Shown: positions 22,292-32,762, counted from the first letter of the stretch. The stretch: 64,000 bases of DNA from Magnolia sinica (GCF_029962835.1 NC_080577.1:28502501-28566500), one strand, 5' to 3'. The notes: generated by a model not told the origin, from the sequence alone. Made by a program: numbers and translations.

Positions 22292-24091
22292 TCAATCAAC
22301 TGTTGATTCTTCTCTAAGAACCTTCCGTTCAACCAGCATCTTCCGCAATTCAATCGCTTCACCAGCCATCCCAGCAGATGCTATTCCTCTAATCAGAGCA
22401 CTGTAAATGATTTCATTGGGCTTGCATCGGCTTGACGTCATCATATCAAGAATTTGGATGGCAGCATCAACCCTATCTTTTCTGCACAGTGCCTGGATCA
22501 CAATACCGTAAGTACTCGGTCTTGTCCTATGATTGCTTCGGCCCATCTCCCTCAGCATCTCCACAGCGTCCTCCAACAGATCCTTCCTACACAAACCGCC
22601 AATCAACGAACTGTAAGTAATGTCATCAGGCCTAATCCCTTGGGTGATCATCTCGCTCAGAAGCTCCATTGCCTTCTCCATATCCCCCTTCTTTGCTAAC
22701 CCATCAATGACAGTATTGTAGGTGATCAGGACAGGAAAACACCCAATATCACCTAAAGAGTGAAGTATATCGAGCGCTTCATCAGTCATGCTCTCCTTAC
22801 AAAGAGCACCCAAAAGAGTATTGTATGTGATTATATCGGGAGAACAGCCCTGAGAAACCATCCGATCTAAGAAATCAATAGCCCTGTCTAAATGTCCGTA
22901 CTTGCAGAGACTGTTGATCAAGATATTGTAAGTGACGACGGTAGGAGGATGGGACATCTTGTTCATGATCGAAAGAATCTCGTCAGCTTCAGTCCAACTG
23001 CCACTGCTGCATAGGCAGTGGAGAAGGGTGTTGTAGGTGATAGCATTAGGCTCAAACCCACGTGATAAAAGATTGAATACCGCCAATGCAGCATCTTCAT
23101 GCTTTCCTTCTTTACAAGCCATGTTCACCAAGGAGTTATAGGTCACGATATCAGGATAACAGCCTTCGATCGCCATATCATTCATGACTTCCATGGCCCG
23201 TTCCATTCCACAGTTCTTGCAGACTAACTCGATGAGAACGGTGTAAGGGATCAGATACGGAGGGCAGCCTTTCCTCAACTGATCCTTCCAAAACCCAACT
23301 GCCTGATCGAACTGACCTTGCTCGAACATAGACCGAAGAATGGTATTGTATGTGATCACATCAGGGGGGCAACCACTCAAGCTCATGCTGTCGAGAAGTT
23401 CGATCGCAGACTTCAACTGCCCTTTCTTACAGAGACCACCGACCAACATGTTGTAAGTGATGTTATCTGGGACCCCTCCCGACATAACCATGATGTCTAA
23501 AATCTTGTGCGCCTTCTCAATCCGTTGCACTTTAATCAGACCCCGGATTATGTTTATACACAACGGGAAGTCAGGAATCTGACCAATCCGCGACATCACA
23601 TCAATCAAATTAGAGGCTTCGCCCAACTTCCCATTCTTGCAGAAAGTGTGTAAGATGGCATTGTTCGATTCCTCATCGTTTTCAACAAAGGGCCCTTCGA
23701 AACCCAAAAGCGACAGCAAACTCGACTGCGATGGCCTTTTAGAATTGGATCGAGGTTCTCTCAATCTATTACTCGTACCCATTATAGTTCTTTCCAACTC
23801 ACAGTTCTCTTTGCTGATATCATTAACTCTATCAATGCAAACACTTCTCTGCTGCCCTCTACATCGTAGCAAAAGCCCATTTCGTTTTAAACCGAAAATG
23901 CCATTGCAGCGTAAACAGCATGCAATTTTAAGCTCGCCCTTCATCAAACAGTCACGATGAACTGAAGAATATCGAATCGACGAATGGAGAATAAAACCAT
24001 AGTTACTTTTCAAATGGTCGCAGCACGGGTGTAATCCATGAGAACAAGAAGCATTGCCTATTGATTGTTGCAAGAACAAAGTACGCCCCAT
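22292..24091 (-). CDS. Pentatricopeptide repeat protein, P class (At1g08610-like)
   Basis: An uninterrupted 599-residue frame from ATG at 24091 to TGA at 22292. Residues 1 to about 140 are a non-repeat leader with an Arg/Ser/Cys-rich, acidic-poor start, compatible with an organelle-targeting peptide (inference). From about residue 142 to 590 there are about thirteen consecutive 35-residue PPR motifs, with hallmark phrases such as PDxITYNxLIxGLCKxG and LLDxMxxxGCxPDVITYN. There is no E, DYW or SMR domain, so this is P class. These proteins are helical-repeat, sequence-specific RNA binders that usually act on mitochondrial or plastid transcripts. As I recall it, the closest relative is Arabidopsis At1g08610 (about 560 aa): DGLAKKG, FWKDQL and MAVEGCYPDIVTYNSLV-type segments match in order. 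Base composition and codon use are clean, with no sign of decay. It is the only convincing host gene in the window, and its promoter abuts the tandem array. Confidence 0.95.
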   Translation of the reverse strand: MGRTLFLQQSIGNASCSHGLHPCCDHLKSNYGFILHSSIRYSSVHRDCLMKGELKIACCLRCNGIFGLKRNGLLLRCRGQQRSVCIDRVNDISKENCELERTIMGTSNRLREPRSNSKRPSQSSLLSLLGFEGPFVENDEESNNAILHTFCKNGKLGEASNLIDVMSRIGQIPDFPLCINIIRGLIKVQRIEKAHKILDIMVMSGGVPDNITYNMLVGGLCKKGQLKSAIELLDSMSLSGCPPDVITYNTILRSMFEQGQFDQAVGFWKDQLRKGCPPYLIPYTVLIELVCKNCGMERAMEVMNDMAIEGCYPDIVTYNSLVNMACKEGKHEDAALAVFNLLSRGFEPNAITYNTLLHCLCSSGSWTEADEILSIMNKMSHPPTVVTYNILINSLCKYGHLDRAIDFLDRMVSQGCSPDIITYNTLLGALCKESMTDEALDILHSLGDIGCFPVLITYNTVIDGLAKKGDMEKAMELLSEMITQGIRPDDITYSSLIGGLCRKDLLEDAVEMLREMGRSNHRTRPSTYGIVIQALCRKDRVDAAIQILDMMTSSRCKPNEIIYSALIRGIASAGMAGEAIELRKMLVERKVLREESTVD

Positions 24092-24903
24092 CTTTTTTCT
24101 CCTTCCAATGATGATAGAATCGAATTGCCTTCTCTTTAATCAGAATCTTCAAATCCTACCCAACCAAACACCATTGGAAAAAATCACCCAGCATTTTCTC
24201 TCAACTGCTACTTCAAATATTAAACCCCCCAATGAAAACCCAGAAACCCCAAACTCTGATGATTTACAGACAAAACCAAAACTGCACTCTCTAAACAGAA
24301 ACTAGAAATTTCCATTTCAATCCCATTCAACCAAACGCCATCTGAAAAGCCACCCGAATATCTCTTAAACTTCTCTTTGAGAAATTAAAACTCCCAAAAA
24401 CCAGAAAAGAAACACAGAAAATTTAAAAACTCAAAAAACCCAGATGAGATTTCAAATAAAAAATCACCGGCTAATGAAGATTGTTTTTTTGTTTTTAAGG
24501 ACAGAAATCAAAACTCAAACATTTGAATTCAGGTACACAATCAAAATACTTTTTTCTAATTCCAGTAACCACCAAAACCAATAAAAAAGATAGAAATCTA
24601 AGCAATGGAGAAAACCCAATCAACCCATTTCATTCATATACTGAGGAAGGAAAGCAAACAAACAAATTCAAAAAACCCAATTCATAAACTTCAAACCAAG
24701 AACTCTAACAGTATTAAAACGTTCAAATACCATTTTCTATGGATTCTTGAAATAGCTTGAGATACCACCAAACCCACTACAGAATTTAAGGAAGAAAATA
24801 GAAAATCTGCCTATATTCCTCCTTCCGCACCAACTTGAGAAAAAGAAAAGAGATTAAAAATAAAATAAAATGAAATTTCGATTTGAATGGGGGAAGAAAA
24901 CGT
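24092..24903 (-). other. Inferred 5' UTR and 5' UTR intron of the PPR gene
   Basis: Between the PPR start codon and the TATA promoter lie about 0.8 kb of AT-rich, A-rich (+ strand) noncoding DNA. On the minus strand a donor AGA|GTACGT is visible at about 24904-24906. Several TGCAG/GTAG acceptor candidates lie closer to the ATG (for example near 24285). A 5' UTR intron is therefore likely but not proven. The array breakpoint falls about 15 bp inside this intron. Confidence 0.5.
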
Positions 24904-25010
24904 ACTCTTTTTTCAGTTTCAGCGAAAACAGAGAGTTTGGTTGAGAGGAGGTGACCTACTTCTCTGTTGATTGTTGTTGTCTCTCATGTTTTTATACCGC
25001 TCATATGGTA
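24904..25010 (-). promoter_or_regulatory. Core promoter, leader exon and splice donor of the PPR gene
   Basis: On the minus strand GCGGTATAAAAAC (about 24988-25000) is a TATA box. A CT/CA-rich leader without ATG follows (AACAATCAACAGAGAAG and on), ending in GAAAAAAGA|GTACGT near 24904. TATA-to-donor spacing leaves an exon of roughly 55-60 nt if transcription starts about 30 bp downstream. Five near-identical copies of this segment occur in the array to the right. Confidence 0.6.
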
Positions 25011-25680
25011 CAGGTACTACCACAAGCTTCTGTGGGGCCCACATCAACTTTGTATCATATCCACTCCTTCCATTAGATTCGCCCTTGGATGTTAGGCCAT
25101 CAGGCCAGGATTAAGATCGAATGGAAACTCAGATGAGCCATATCACAAGGAACGGTTAGGATGAGACGGTCAAGCAATAAAACCTTCCCATTGTTTGTGG
25201 GACCCAAAATATTTTAAATTTAAATCTAATCCATTAATAAGACGATACTCAATATCATTAATGGTTTTGCAAAAACTCATGTCATTATAATTCCCATATT
25301 GGCCACACAATATGAATTTATGGGTCTTAGTAATGATTTTACACTGCTCCTTTATTTGTAGCAAGCATACGTTTTAGATCATCCTGATTTTTGGTTTATA
25401 TGGTGACTGTAATGTGAATGACACGACGGACTGGTTGGATTTAATTCAAAGTTGGTGGTACCCAAAAAATCCCGACCACGAGTTGTGGTGCTGCCTGTAC
25501 CATATGAACGCGCCTATTTTTCTTTGATTTTTTATTTTGTTTTTTATACGTCTATACATATGCGAAGGACGTGAATACCTAGGGCTCCGAGAGGAAATCA
25601 AAAGCAGATTGGGTGGTGTCGCAAACACCACCGACCTCCGTGGTGTATTGACGTCACCTAGTTACGTGGGCCACCCCGAT
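25011..25680. other. Sequence upstream of the PPR promoter, repeated in every unit
   Basis: Noncoding-looking DNA containing GTGGGGCCCACATCAAC. Short minus-strand ORFs (25170-25364, 25446-25631) recur in the other units only because the DNA is duplicated. No protein family was recognised. In the single-copy ancestor this was the distal promoter region of the PPR gene. Confidence 0.55.
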
Positions 25681-26255
25681 ATATATATATTATAGGGAAA
25701 TAGTTCTATGCGGTCCCCGTGAGGTCGAGCTGTGTGGGCCCCACCGCGATGCGTGTGGAACATCTACCCCCATTAGTCAGATGCACCATTCCATGGTGGG
25801 CCTCAGGCTTAAAAATCAAGTCAATCCATGACTTTTGTGAGTCACACCACATATAAAAGGTGAGAAGGGTTTTCCTCCCATTAAAACATTCATAATCATT
25901 TTTTGGGCCCACCGAGATGTAATTCATAAATCCAGTCCATCCATTATGTGTGTCCCAATTGGATGAGGGGTCCGACCAAGTTTCAAACGTATCCAAATTT
26001 CAGATGGGCCCCACCAAGTGCTTTTATATGTTTTAGGTACGTCATCTTATGATTTTAGATGGTATAGCCCACCTGCATTCCGTTTACGGCTGATTTTTGG
26101 GATACTGTGTCGGTAGGAAATGGTTTTATGCAGTCAAGCTCATGGGAACTTCCCATGAGGTCTGAGCAATACAGGCCCCAACGTGATGCGTGTCAAACAT
26201 CTACCCCATCAGTCAGACGCACCATTCAATGGTGGGCCTAGGGCTTAAAAGTCGG
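25681..26255. mobile_element. Dimeric MITE (unit 1)
   Basis: Preceded by a short TA run. Two related halves of about 125-145 bp, 25694-25815 and 26112-26255, share TAGGGAAATAGTTnTATGCnGTC, GTGATGCGTGT, ACATCTACCCC(C)AT, AGTCAGA(T/C)GCACCATTC and TGGTGGGCCT. An unrelated 300-bp middle carries another TGGGCCCCACC block. The right half contains a CATGGGAACTTCCCATG palindrome. The unit may be a solo MITE dimer or one element with internal duplication. Confidence 0.6.
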
Positions 26256-26307
26256 TGGTGTGTGACACACAAGGCAACTGGCTTCCAAGGGAGAGCAGCT
26301 TAGGTGA

Positions 26308-26617
26308 GACTAGAGGTGGGCATTCGGAGTCTCGGTCAAATCACTCAACTCAGCTTGAAAAAGCTCGAATCGGCGTGAAGCTGAGTTTGATCCGAGTCGA
26401 GCCGGTTTTTACGGCTTGAAAATGAGTTCGAGCCGAGTTCGAGCCTGGCCCCATCTCAGCTCGACTCGACTTAGTTCGATATGTAGCTCAAACCCAGCTC
26501 GACTCAGATGGACTCAGTTAGGTAAGTAAAAATAAAAATAAACCTAGCATCTACCTCCTTTTCATTTCCCCCTTTTGTTTTAAAAAAGAACCCACTCGTC
26601 GCCCAACCAACTCCCTG

Positions 26618-26674
<57 letters not shown>

Positions 26675-27266
26675 TTGTCCAGTCGTCCCGCCCGACCAAC
26701 TCCCCGCTATCCCCCTCTCTCTACTCATCCAGTCGTCCCACCCGATAAGTTTTTTGACTTTTCGGATCCAGCTATCTCAAAGATATTTAATGTCAACACC
26801 TGCACATAGGTATTTGGGATTAACGTGTTTGACCTACGAGAGTGGAGGAGACGATATTTGACGGCCATCTACCATAAATGGTTTCAATTGGTAAGGGATT
26901 CCAGATGAACTGGACAATCCTAACCTTAGGATTCGAGGGTTTTTTTTTTCTTTCATGACAAAAATGGATGATTTGGGGAGTTCTTAATTGGTTGTTTCTT
27001 CTGAGCTCTACTAAGTGCACACACAAGTGCAATAAAGCTCATATACTGTGCCAGCCTGGCACATGGATGCGAGATCCAATCCATCCATCAGGTTGATCTA
27101 ACCTCCTACATGTTGTCCAAAAAACAATTATGGTCCAATTGACCCGCTCGAACTTGGCTCGAAGTGGTCCAATATGCTAACCGAGCCGAGCCGAGTTCAA
27201 GCTGGCTTTGCTTGGTGACAGAGCTGAGGCTAGCTCGACTTGGTTCTGCTCGATGTACAACCCTAG
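26308..27266. mobile_element. hAT-like MITE in long unit 1
   Basis: Termini CTAGAGGTGGGCAT (left) and GATGTACAACCCTAG (right) are imperfect inverted repeats. The subterminal arms are rich in GAGCCGAG/CTCGACTC blocks, as in other hAT MITEs of the window. The interior carries the (CT)n tract and non-MITE sequence (about 26760-27060). A 27267-27490 tail of ACTCGG/GAGTCGG blocks looks like a second degenerate element. Confidence 0.6.
26618..26672. repeat. (CT)n microsatellite, unit 1
   Basis: About 27 CT dinucleotides. The equivalent tracts in units 4 and 5 are shorter. Confidence 0.95.
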
Positions 27267-28150
27267 TGGGAGTCAGACTGAGTTAGGTCCAACTCGACTT
27301 GATCTGATTTTGCCAAATCCCTTACCCGAACTCAATCTGACTCGGGACCGAGTCTAGTGGGCCTGACTCAATCCGAACCAGATCTTGGCTAGGCTGACCT
27401 GACTCGAACTGAGTCCGACTCGGTCAAAGATATCGAGTCGGATTGAGTTGGCTACGATTCGGATCGGGTCAATGGGTCATCGGGCTATCTGCCCAGGCAT
27501 TTGAAAAAGACGATACAGTAATCATGTATTGATCGAGTCCACCCATTTACTAGTAGAGTAGGAAGAATTGGATTATGATATAGCCATCTCTCCATAAAAC
27601 ACGTGATGGGGTCATGTATTGATCAAGTCCACCTATTTACTGTACAGTCTGTATTGGAACCGGGACGGATGGCTTCTATTTAAAAATAAACTTAAGAGAC
27701 AATCCGATCAAGTAGCTTTTATATAGTTTATCTCACTACATTTTTTACCATTAACATTTTGTTTTCACCGTCAATTTAATATTGACATATTGAAACATTT
27801 CATGCCACAAGGACCAAGAGTCTGTTGTTGATTAGACCAAACACGACCATATTTGAAAATAGACAGTTAATAAATAGATTAGACAGCAGTCCTTGTTCAA
27901 CTGTTAAAATATCACATATCCAAGTTTAAGATCTTTCAATTTGAGAGATTTTATGAAGCATCATCCATGGTGAGACGCATGATATCAATATGTTGGACCA
28001 CTCAACTAGGTCATTTAACAGTTAAAATATCACAGATATAACTTCTAAGGTAATAAACTACGTCCATAAAACGAACAAAGTAAATAAACTCTATCAAAAA
28101 GCAAAAGTAAATAAACCACATCCATATACAGACAAATAAAACTTTCATTC
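27267..28150. other. Noncoding part of long unit 1
   Basis: It begins with ACTCGG-type MITE debris (to about 27490). It then contains two copies of CATGTATTGATCnAGTCCAC about 90 bp apart (27522 and 27614) and AT-rich DNA. No coding signal. Confidence 0.55.
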
Positions 28151-28152
28151 AT

Positions 28153-28960
28153 TCAATAACCTCTATATGATGAATGTCTTTGTGGCGTATAACCAGAGTA
28201 ACTTTGTCCATAATAGTAACCCCCTCCTCCACCTCCACCTTTATCACCAGAATTATCATTTGGTTATCTTTTTATGGTTTCAACTGCAGGAGAATTTTGG
28301 GCTGACTCCGAGCTAGAGGTGTCTACAAGATGGTCATTTACTTTTACTGAATCGGATCTTGGGGCTGCCTTTCCATCATCCTCATTCATAGATTCAGCAA
28401 GTTATTTTCAGCCGCTTTTTATGATCTAATTTGTGCGAGATTTCCAACCGCCTGTAAAATGATATGGGACTTTTAAGAAACTTTGATGATTTACTCATGC
28501 CTACTTAAGTATCATGTTGTCTTGGAGGGGGTGGATATTGTTGACTAGTCCTGGATGCCATTTTCAAGCTTTTTTTTACGACCTCTTTATAATCTTATTC
28601 TTCTTGTTCCCTTAAAATTCTCTCTTGTTCTTATTTACTAGCTGTGAAGGGCCTGAAGGCAGTTTCTCTACTTAACCCTTCTTCATTTATAATAGACTTA
28701 CTTTTGTATCTTTTGTGGCTGGTTATATTGGTTCTAGTTGTAGGGGGAGGGGTGGAGAAAGTCTTTGTATTTGAGTCGAGAATGGCTAGAAATAAATCCC
28801 AGACTTCCTGATGAACTTTGCTACATGGTGCAGCATCTCCTCCCCGACAAGCCAAAGGTAATTTCAACCGATTTGTCTTGTTTACAAATTGTTTTCCATA
28901 CGGCTTGCATTGTAACTTTATGTTTTCGTCCTTAGAGTAGACCTGGACTCAATAATCCGA
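28153..28960 (-). pseudogene. BED-finger / Gly-Tyr-rich gene fragment (unit 1)
   Basis: On the minus strand, starting near 28960, DENIKLQCK-type sequence leads into NRLKLPLACRGGDAAPCSKVHQEVWDLFLAIL. This strongly resembles the BED-type finger that opens DUF659-class plant hAT transposases (QCxxCxKxxxGxxxRLKxHLAxxxG). Here the second Cys and the His are already substituted. A SxxEQERIL-type stretch, stops, an acidic/Ser-rich segment and a Gly-rich C-terminus (GGGGGGG-YYYGQSYSGY, ending RGY and stop at 28153) follow. The DUF659 and catalytic parts are missing. It lies in the same orientation as, and downstream of, the ricesleeper-type transposase, so the unit carries pieces of two hAT-related genes. 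Confidence 0.6.
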
Positions 28961-29339
28961 AATATTTTTTCGATGTATCATCTTCCGATGATATATCTAC
29001 AGGTGTTTATTTTAAAAGAAAATTATCTGATTAGGTTAAGGCAACATAAATAATTAAGATATAGCGATGAATGAATGCCATTAACCAACTATATAATACA
29101 ATATTTAAACAACATTAACTAATTTAAAGGTACAAATGAAAATAGGAAAATATCCATCCACCCATAAAATATTACAATTGAAGTTCACAAAAATAATTAC
29201 AAATATCATGTTGTAACTTGTAAGCAAATGCTAGAAAAATATAAGGAAGTGTCTTATCCTATAGGTTCTTTCATGCAATTGTTGTAGGTACTGTCTCATC
29301 TTGCTTGTCACTCTCTTCATCATCGAACCCCTCATCAAC
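28961..29339. other. Spacer between the two hAT-related fragments (unit 1)
   Basis: AT-rich, no coding signal. It holds the 3' flank of the minus-strand transposase. Confidence 0.5.
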
Positions 29340-30610
29340 AGAGTTTCATTTCCCCCAGATTGGACGCAACCAATCCCGTGTACAAATGAGCGCTTCAACT
29401 GATTCTAGTGTAAGTGAGCTTCGATACTTGTTCATGATCTTACTCCTTGTACTAAAAGCAAATTTTAACGCTACGGTTGAAATTGGAATTAATAATATGT
29501 CTCGTGCCACTAACTAAGGATAGTGTGTTGTGAATCACGAAGTTTCAATTCCACTAGTCCAAAACATAAAATTCTTTGCATTTGTACTTTACAAGTGGCC
29601 CCTTAAGATAGTGTCAAAGTTCTGATTAGGTTGTCTACATTTGAGTCTCAACCTGTGCCAGGAAAGACCCAAAATCATCGATCGTGTCTCGTTATAAATT
29701 AACAGCAGATCTAGAACCCGCTTGAGGAGTACACAGGCCTGCGGTTGCAGTTTTGTATTTTGTGAAGCCCAAAGTTTGTACAAATCAATAATTACATCAC
29801 AAATCTTATCGACCTCAGAGGCACTCTTCTCACCATATAACTTATTACAGATGAATACAACTATGAACATCTTGTGTCGAAGATCAAGAACAACTGCAAT
29901 AGCCATTACCAGACTTCACTCGGATCAATACTTATCAAACTTTAACTTCATACATATGGTCATTAATTGTAGAAAGTCTGGTCCACTACAACTTTTGTGT
30001 AAGATAACTTTTACTCTCAAAAGTTCCGTTAGAAATTTTTTTGTTGTTGGATACTTAATTCCTAAAAATTTATTCTTTGTGTCGTAAAAAACTTAAAGGA
30101 ACTTGTGAACTGATTCGGCTCTCGACCAATCATCATCAGAAGGCAACCAAAGGTATGCATTATCACGCTCTGTATGGTGAGAGAATGCATCTCTAAAAGC
30201 TATCAATGAATCCAACATTTCAAAAGTTGAATTCCAATGTGTCATGACATACAACTTCATCGTTCTCTAAGATGACAAATTCAACTGCTTCACGATCTCA
30301 TTCCATGTATATAATCGTGAAGGTGACCCTCGTATGCACTTCACTCTCTCTCTTATGTTCTCAATCGTTGGCTCAATTGTTTTAAGGCCATCGTGTACAT
30401 CAAGTTTAGGATATGGGTACAACACCTAACATGAAATATCTTTCCACCAAAATACATGTCACCGGTGGCCCTATACTGGTTTTACAAATTCGTTATCACG
30501 CTATCATTTGCAGAAGCATTGTTTAAAGTTATTGAGGAGATTTTCTTCTCAATGCCCCACTCCACAAGACATTTGTACATGCAGTTTGAAATCATCATTC
30601 CAGTGTGAAG
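29340..30610 (-). pseudogene. hAT transposase core and C-terminus (unit 1)
   Basis: Minus-strand remnant of a ricesleeper-like hAT transposase. From 30610 down: MMISNCMYKCLVEWGIEKK, the second catalytic-Asp region TL(N)NASAN (codon at 30521-30523 here encodes Asn), HVRCCTHILNL, a WNSTFEMLDSLIAFRDAF block, MAIAVVLDLRHKM, and finally the hATC dimerisation motif (DILIPISTVT to CTRDWLR, about 29360-29512). Several stops interrupt it. The N-terminal third is absent because the unit is joined to a PPR promoter copy. Confidence 0.88.
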
Positions 30611-30730
30611 AGAGGAAGAAAACGTACTCTTTTTTCAGTTTCGGCGAAAACAGAGAGTTTGGTTGAGAGGAGGTGACCTACTTCTCTGTTGACTGTTGTT
30701 CTCTCTCATTTTTTATACCGCTCATATGGT
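30611..30730 (-). promoter_or_regulatory. Duplicated PPR promoter/leader, unit 2
   Basis: TATA box near 30709-30720 (GGTATAAAAAATG on minus), leader and GTACGT donor preserved. No ATG lies in the leader. The first downstream ATG is that of MMISNC in the transposase fragment of unit 1 (about 30600), giving a frame of only about 40 codons. Confidence 0.6.
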
Positions 30731-31389
30731 ACGGGTACTACCACAAGCTTCTGTGGGGCCCACATCAACTTTGTATCATATCCACTCCTTCCATTAGATT
30801 CGCCCTTGGATGTTAGGCCATCAGGCCAGGATTAAGATCGAATGGAAACTCAGATGAGCCATATCACAAGGAACGGTTAGGATGAGACGGTCAAGCAATA
30901 AAACCTTCCCATTGTTTGTGGGACCCAAAATATTTTAAATTTAAATCTAATCCATTAATCAGACGATACTCAATATCATTAATGGTTTTGCAAAAACTCA
31001 TGTCATTATAATTCCCATATTGACCACACAATATGAATTTATGGGTCTTAGTAATGATTTTACACTGCTCCTTTATTTGTATCAAGCACACGTTTTAGAT
31101 CATCCAGATTTTTGGTTTATACGGTGACTGTAATGTGAATGACACGATGGACTGGTTGGACTTGATTCAAAGTTGGTGGTACCCAAAAAATCCCGACCAC
31201 GAGTTGTGGTGGTGCCTGTACCATATGAACGCGCCTATTTTTCTTTGATTTTTTATTTTGTTTTTTATACGTCTATACATATGCGAAAGACGTGAATACC
31301 TAGGGCTCCGAGAGGAAATCAAAAGCGGATTGGGTGGTGTTGCAAACACCACCGACCTCCGTGGTGTATTGACGTCACCTAGTTATGTG

Positions 31390-31968
31390 GGCCACCCCGA
31401 TATATATATTATAGGGAAATAGTTCTATACGGTCCCCGTGAGGTCGAGCTGTGTGGGCCCCACCACGATGCGTGTGGAACATCTACCCCCATTAGTCAGA
31501 TGCACCATTCCATGGTGGGCCTCAGGCTTAAAAATCAAGTCAATCCATGACTTTTGTGAGTCACACCACAGAAAAAAGTTGAGAGGGGTTTTCCCCCATT
31601 AAAACATTCATAATCATTTTTTGGGCCCACCGAGATGTAATTCATAAATCCAATCCATCCATTATGTGTGTCCCAATTGGATGAGGGGTCCGACCATGTT
31701 TCAAACGTATCCAAATTTCAGATGGGCCCCACCAAGTGCTTTTATATGTTTTAGGTACGTCCTCTTATGATTTTAGATGGTATAGCCCACCTGCGTTTCG
31801 TTTACGGCTGATTTTTGGGATACTGTGTCGGTAGGAAATGGTTTTATGCGGTCAAGCTCATGGGAACATCCCATGAGGTCTGAGCAATACAGGCCCCAAC
31901 GTGATGCGTGTCAAACATCTACCCCATCAGTCAGATGCACCATTCAATGGTGGGCCTAGGGCTTAAAA
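31390..31968. mobile_element. Dimeric MITE (unit 2)
   Basis: Same two-half structure as in unit 1, truncated right after GGGCTTAAAA by the deletion scar. Confidence 0.6.
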
Positions 31969-31983
31969 CTATGAACATCTTGT
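31969..31983. other. Templated filler at deletion junction (unit 2)
   Basis: CTATGAACATCTTGT sits between the MITE end and CACCATA. The same 15-mer occurs 30 bp beyond the right breakpoint in the intact long unit (29861-29875), so the filler was copied from there. Confidence 0.8.
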
Positions 31984-32762
31984 CACCATAGAACTTATTA
32001 CAGATTAATACAACTATGAACATCTTGTGTCGAGGATCAAGAACAACTGCAATAGCCATTGCCAGACTTCACTTGAATCAATACTTATCAAACTTTAACT
32101 TCATACATATGGTCATTAATTGTGAGAAGTCTGGTCCACTACAGCTTTTATGCAAGATATCTTTTACCCTCAAAAGTTCCGTTAGAAATTTTTTTGTTGT
32201 TGGATACTTACTTCCTAAAAATTTATTCGTTGTGTCGTAAAAAACTGAAAGGAACTTGTGAACTGATTCGGCTCTCGACCAATCATCATCAGAAGGCAAC
32301 CAAAGATATGCATTATCACGCTCTGTATAGTGAGAGAATGCATCTCTAAAAGCTATCAACGAATCCTACATTTCAAAAGTTGAATTCCAATGTGTCATGA
32401 CATACAACTTCATCGTTCTCTAAGATGACAAATTCAACCCCTTCACGATCTCATTCCATGTATATAATCGTGAAGGTGACCCTCGTATGCACTTCACTCT
32501 CTCTCTTATGTTCTCAATCGTTGGCTCAATTGTTTTAAGGTCATCGTGTACATCAAGTTTAGGATATGAGTACAACACCTAAGATGAAAACCTTTCCACC
32601 AAAATACATGTCACCGGTGGCCCTATACTGGTTTTACAAATTCGTTATCATGCTATCATTTGCAGAAGCATTGTCTAAAGTTATTGAGGAGATTTTCTTC
32701 TCAATGCCCCACTCCACAAGACATTTGTACATGCAGTTTGAAATCATCATTCCAGTGTGAAT
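31984..32762 (-). pseudogene. hAT transposase core fragment (unit 2)
   Basis: Core only (WGIEKK to KFDKY); the hATC domain is deleted. The second catalytic position (32673-32675) is Asp here. A stop shortly after (NL-stop) shared with other units prevents a long product. Confidence 0.85.

Larger units (their letters stand above)
24889..30610 (-). repeat. Tandem array unit 1 (long, 5.72 kb)
   Basis: First of six head-to-tail units. In + order it holds the PPR promoter, upstream sequence, a dimeric GTGGGCCCACC MITE, a hAT-like MITE with a (CT)n tract, a BED-finger/Gly-rich gene fragment (minus), the hAT dimerisation domain and the transposase core (minus). It ends at CAGTGTGAAG inside the transposase frame, where unit 2 begins with another promoter copy. 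Confidence 0.92.
30611..32762 (-). repeat. Tandem array unit 2 (short, 2.15 kb)
   Basis: Same left end as unit 1, but 3.58 kb (equivalent of 26251-29830) is missing between the MITE dimer and the transposase core. The junction has a 15-bp filler at 31969-31983. Elsewhere it is nearly identical to unit 1. Confidence 0.92.

Noticed and set aside
22432..23960. Plus-strand ORFs within the PPR gene
   Set aside because: Antisense to a strong coding frame, with no independent support.
25170..25364. A 64-66 codon minus-strand ORF (LQIKEQCKIITKTHKF and on) that recurs in all six units
   Set aside because: Its conservation follows from the recent DNA duplication. Flanking noncoding bases are equally conserved and no family matches.
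25706..25996. A 96-codon minus-strand ORF (DTFETWSDPSSNWDTHNGW and on) repeated in units 1, 3, 4, 5 and 6
   Set aside because: It lies over the dimeric MITE and its GTGGGCCCACC modules. The translation is low-complexity repeat sequence, and unit 2 lacks it.
26504..26728. ORF with a long Arg-Glu repeat
   Set aside because: Translation of the (CT)n microsatellite on the minus strand.
29722..30087. Plus-strand ORFs opposite the transposase (and the same in the other units)
   Set aside because: They are antisense shadows of the minus-strand hAT frame, whose motifs are clear.
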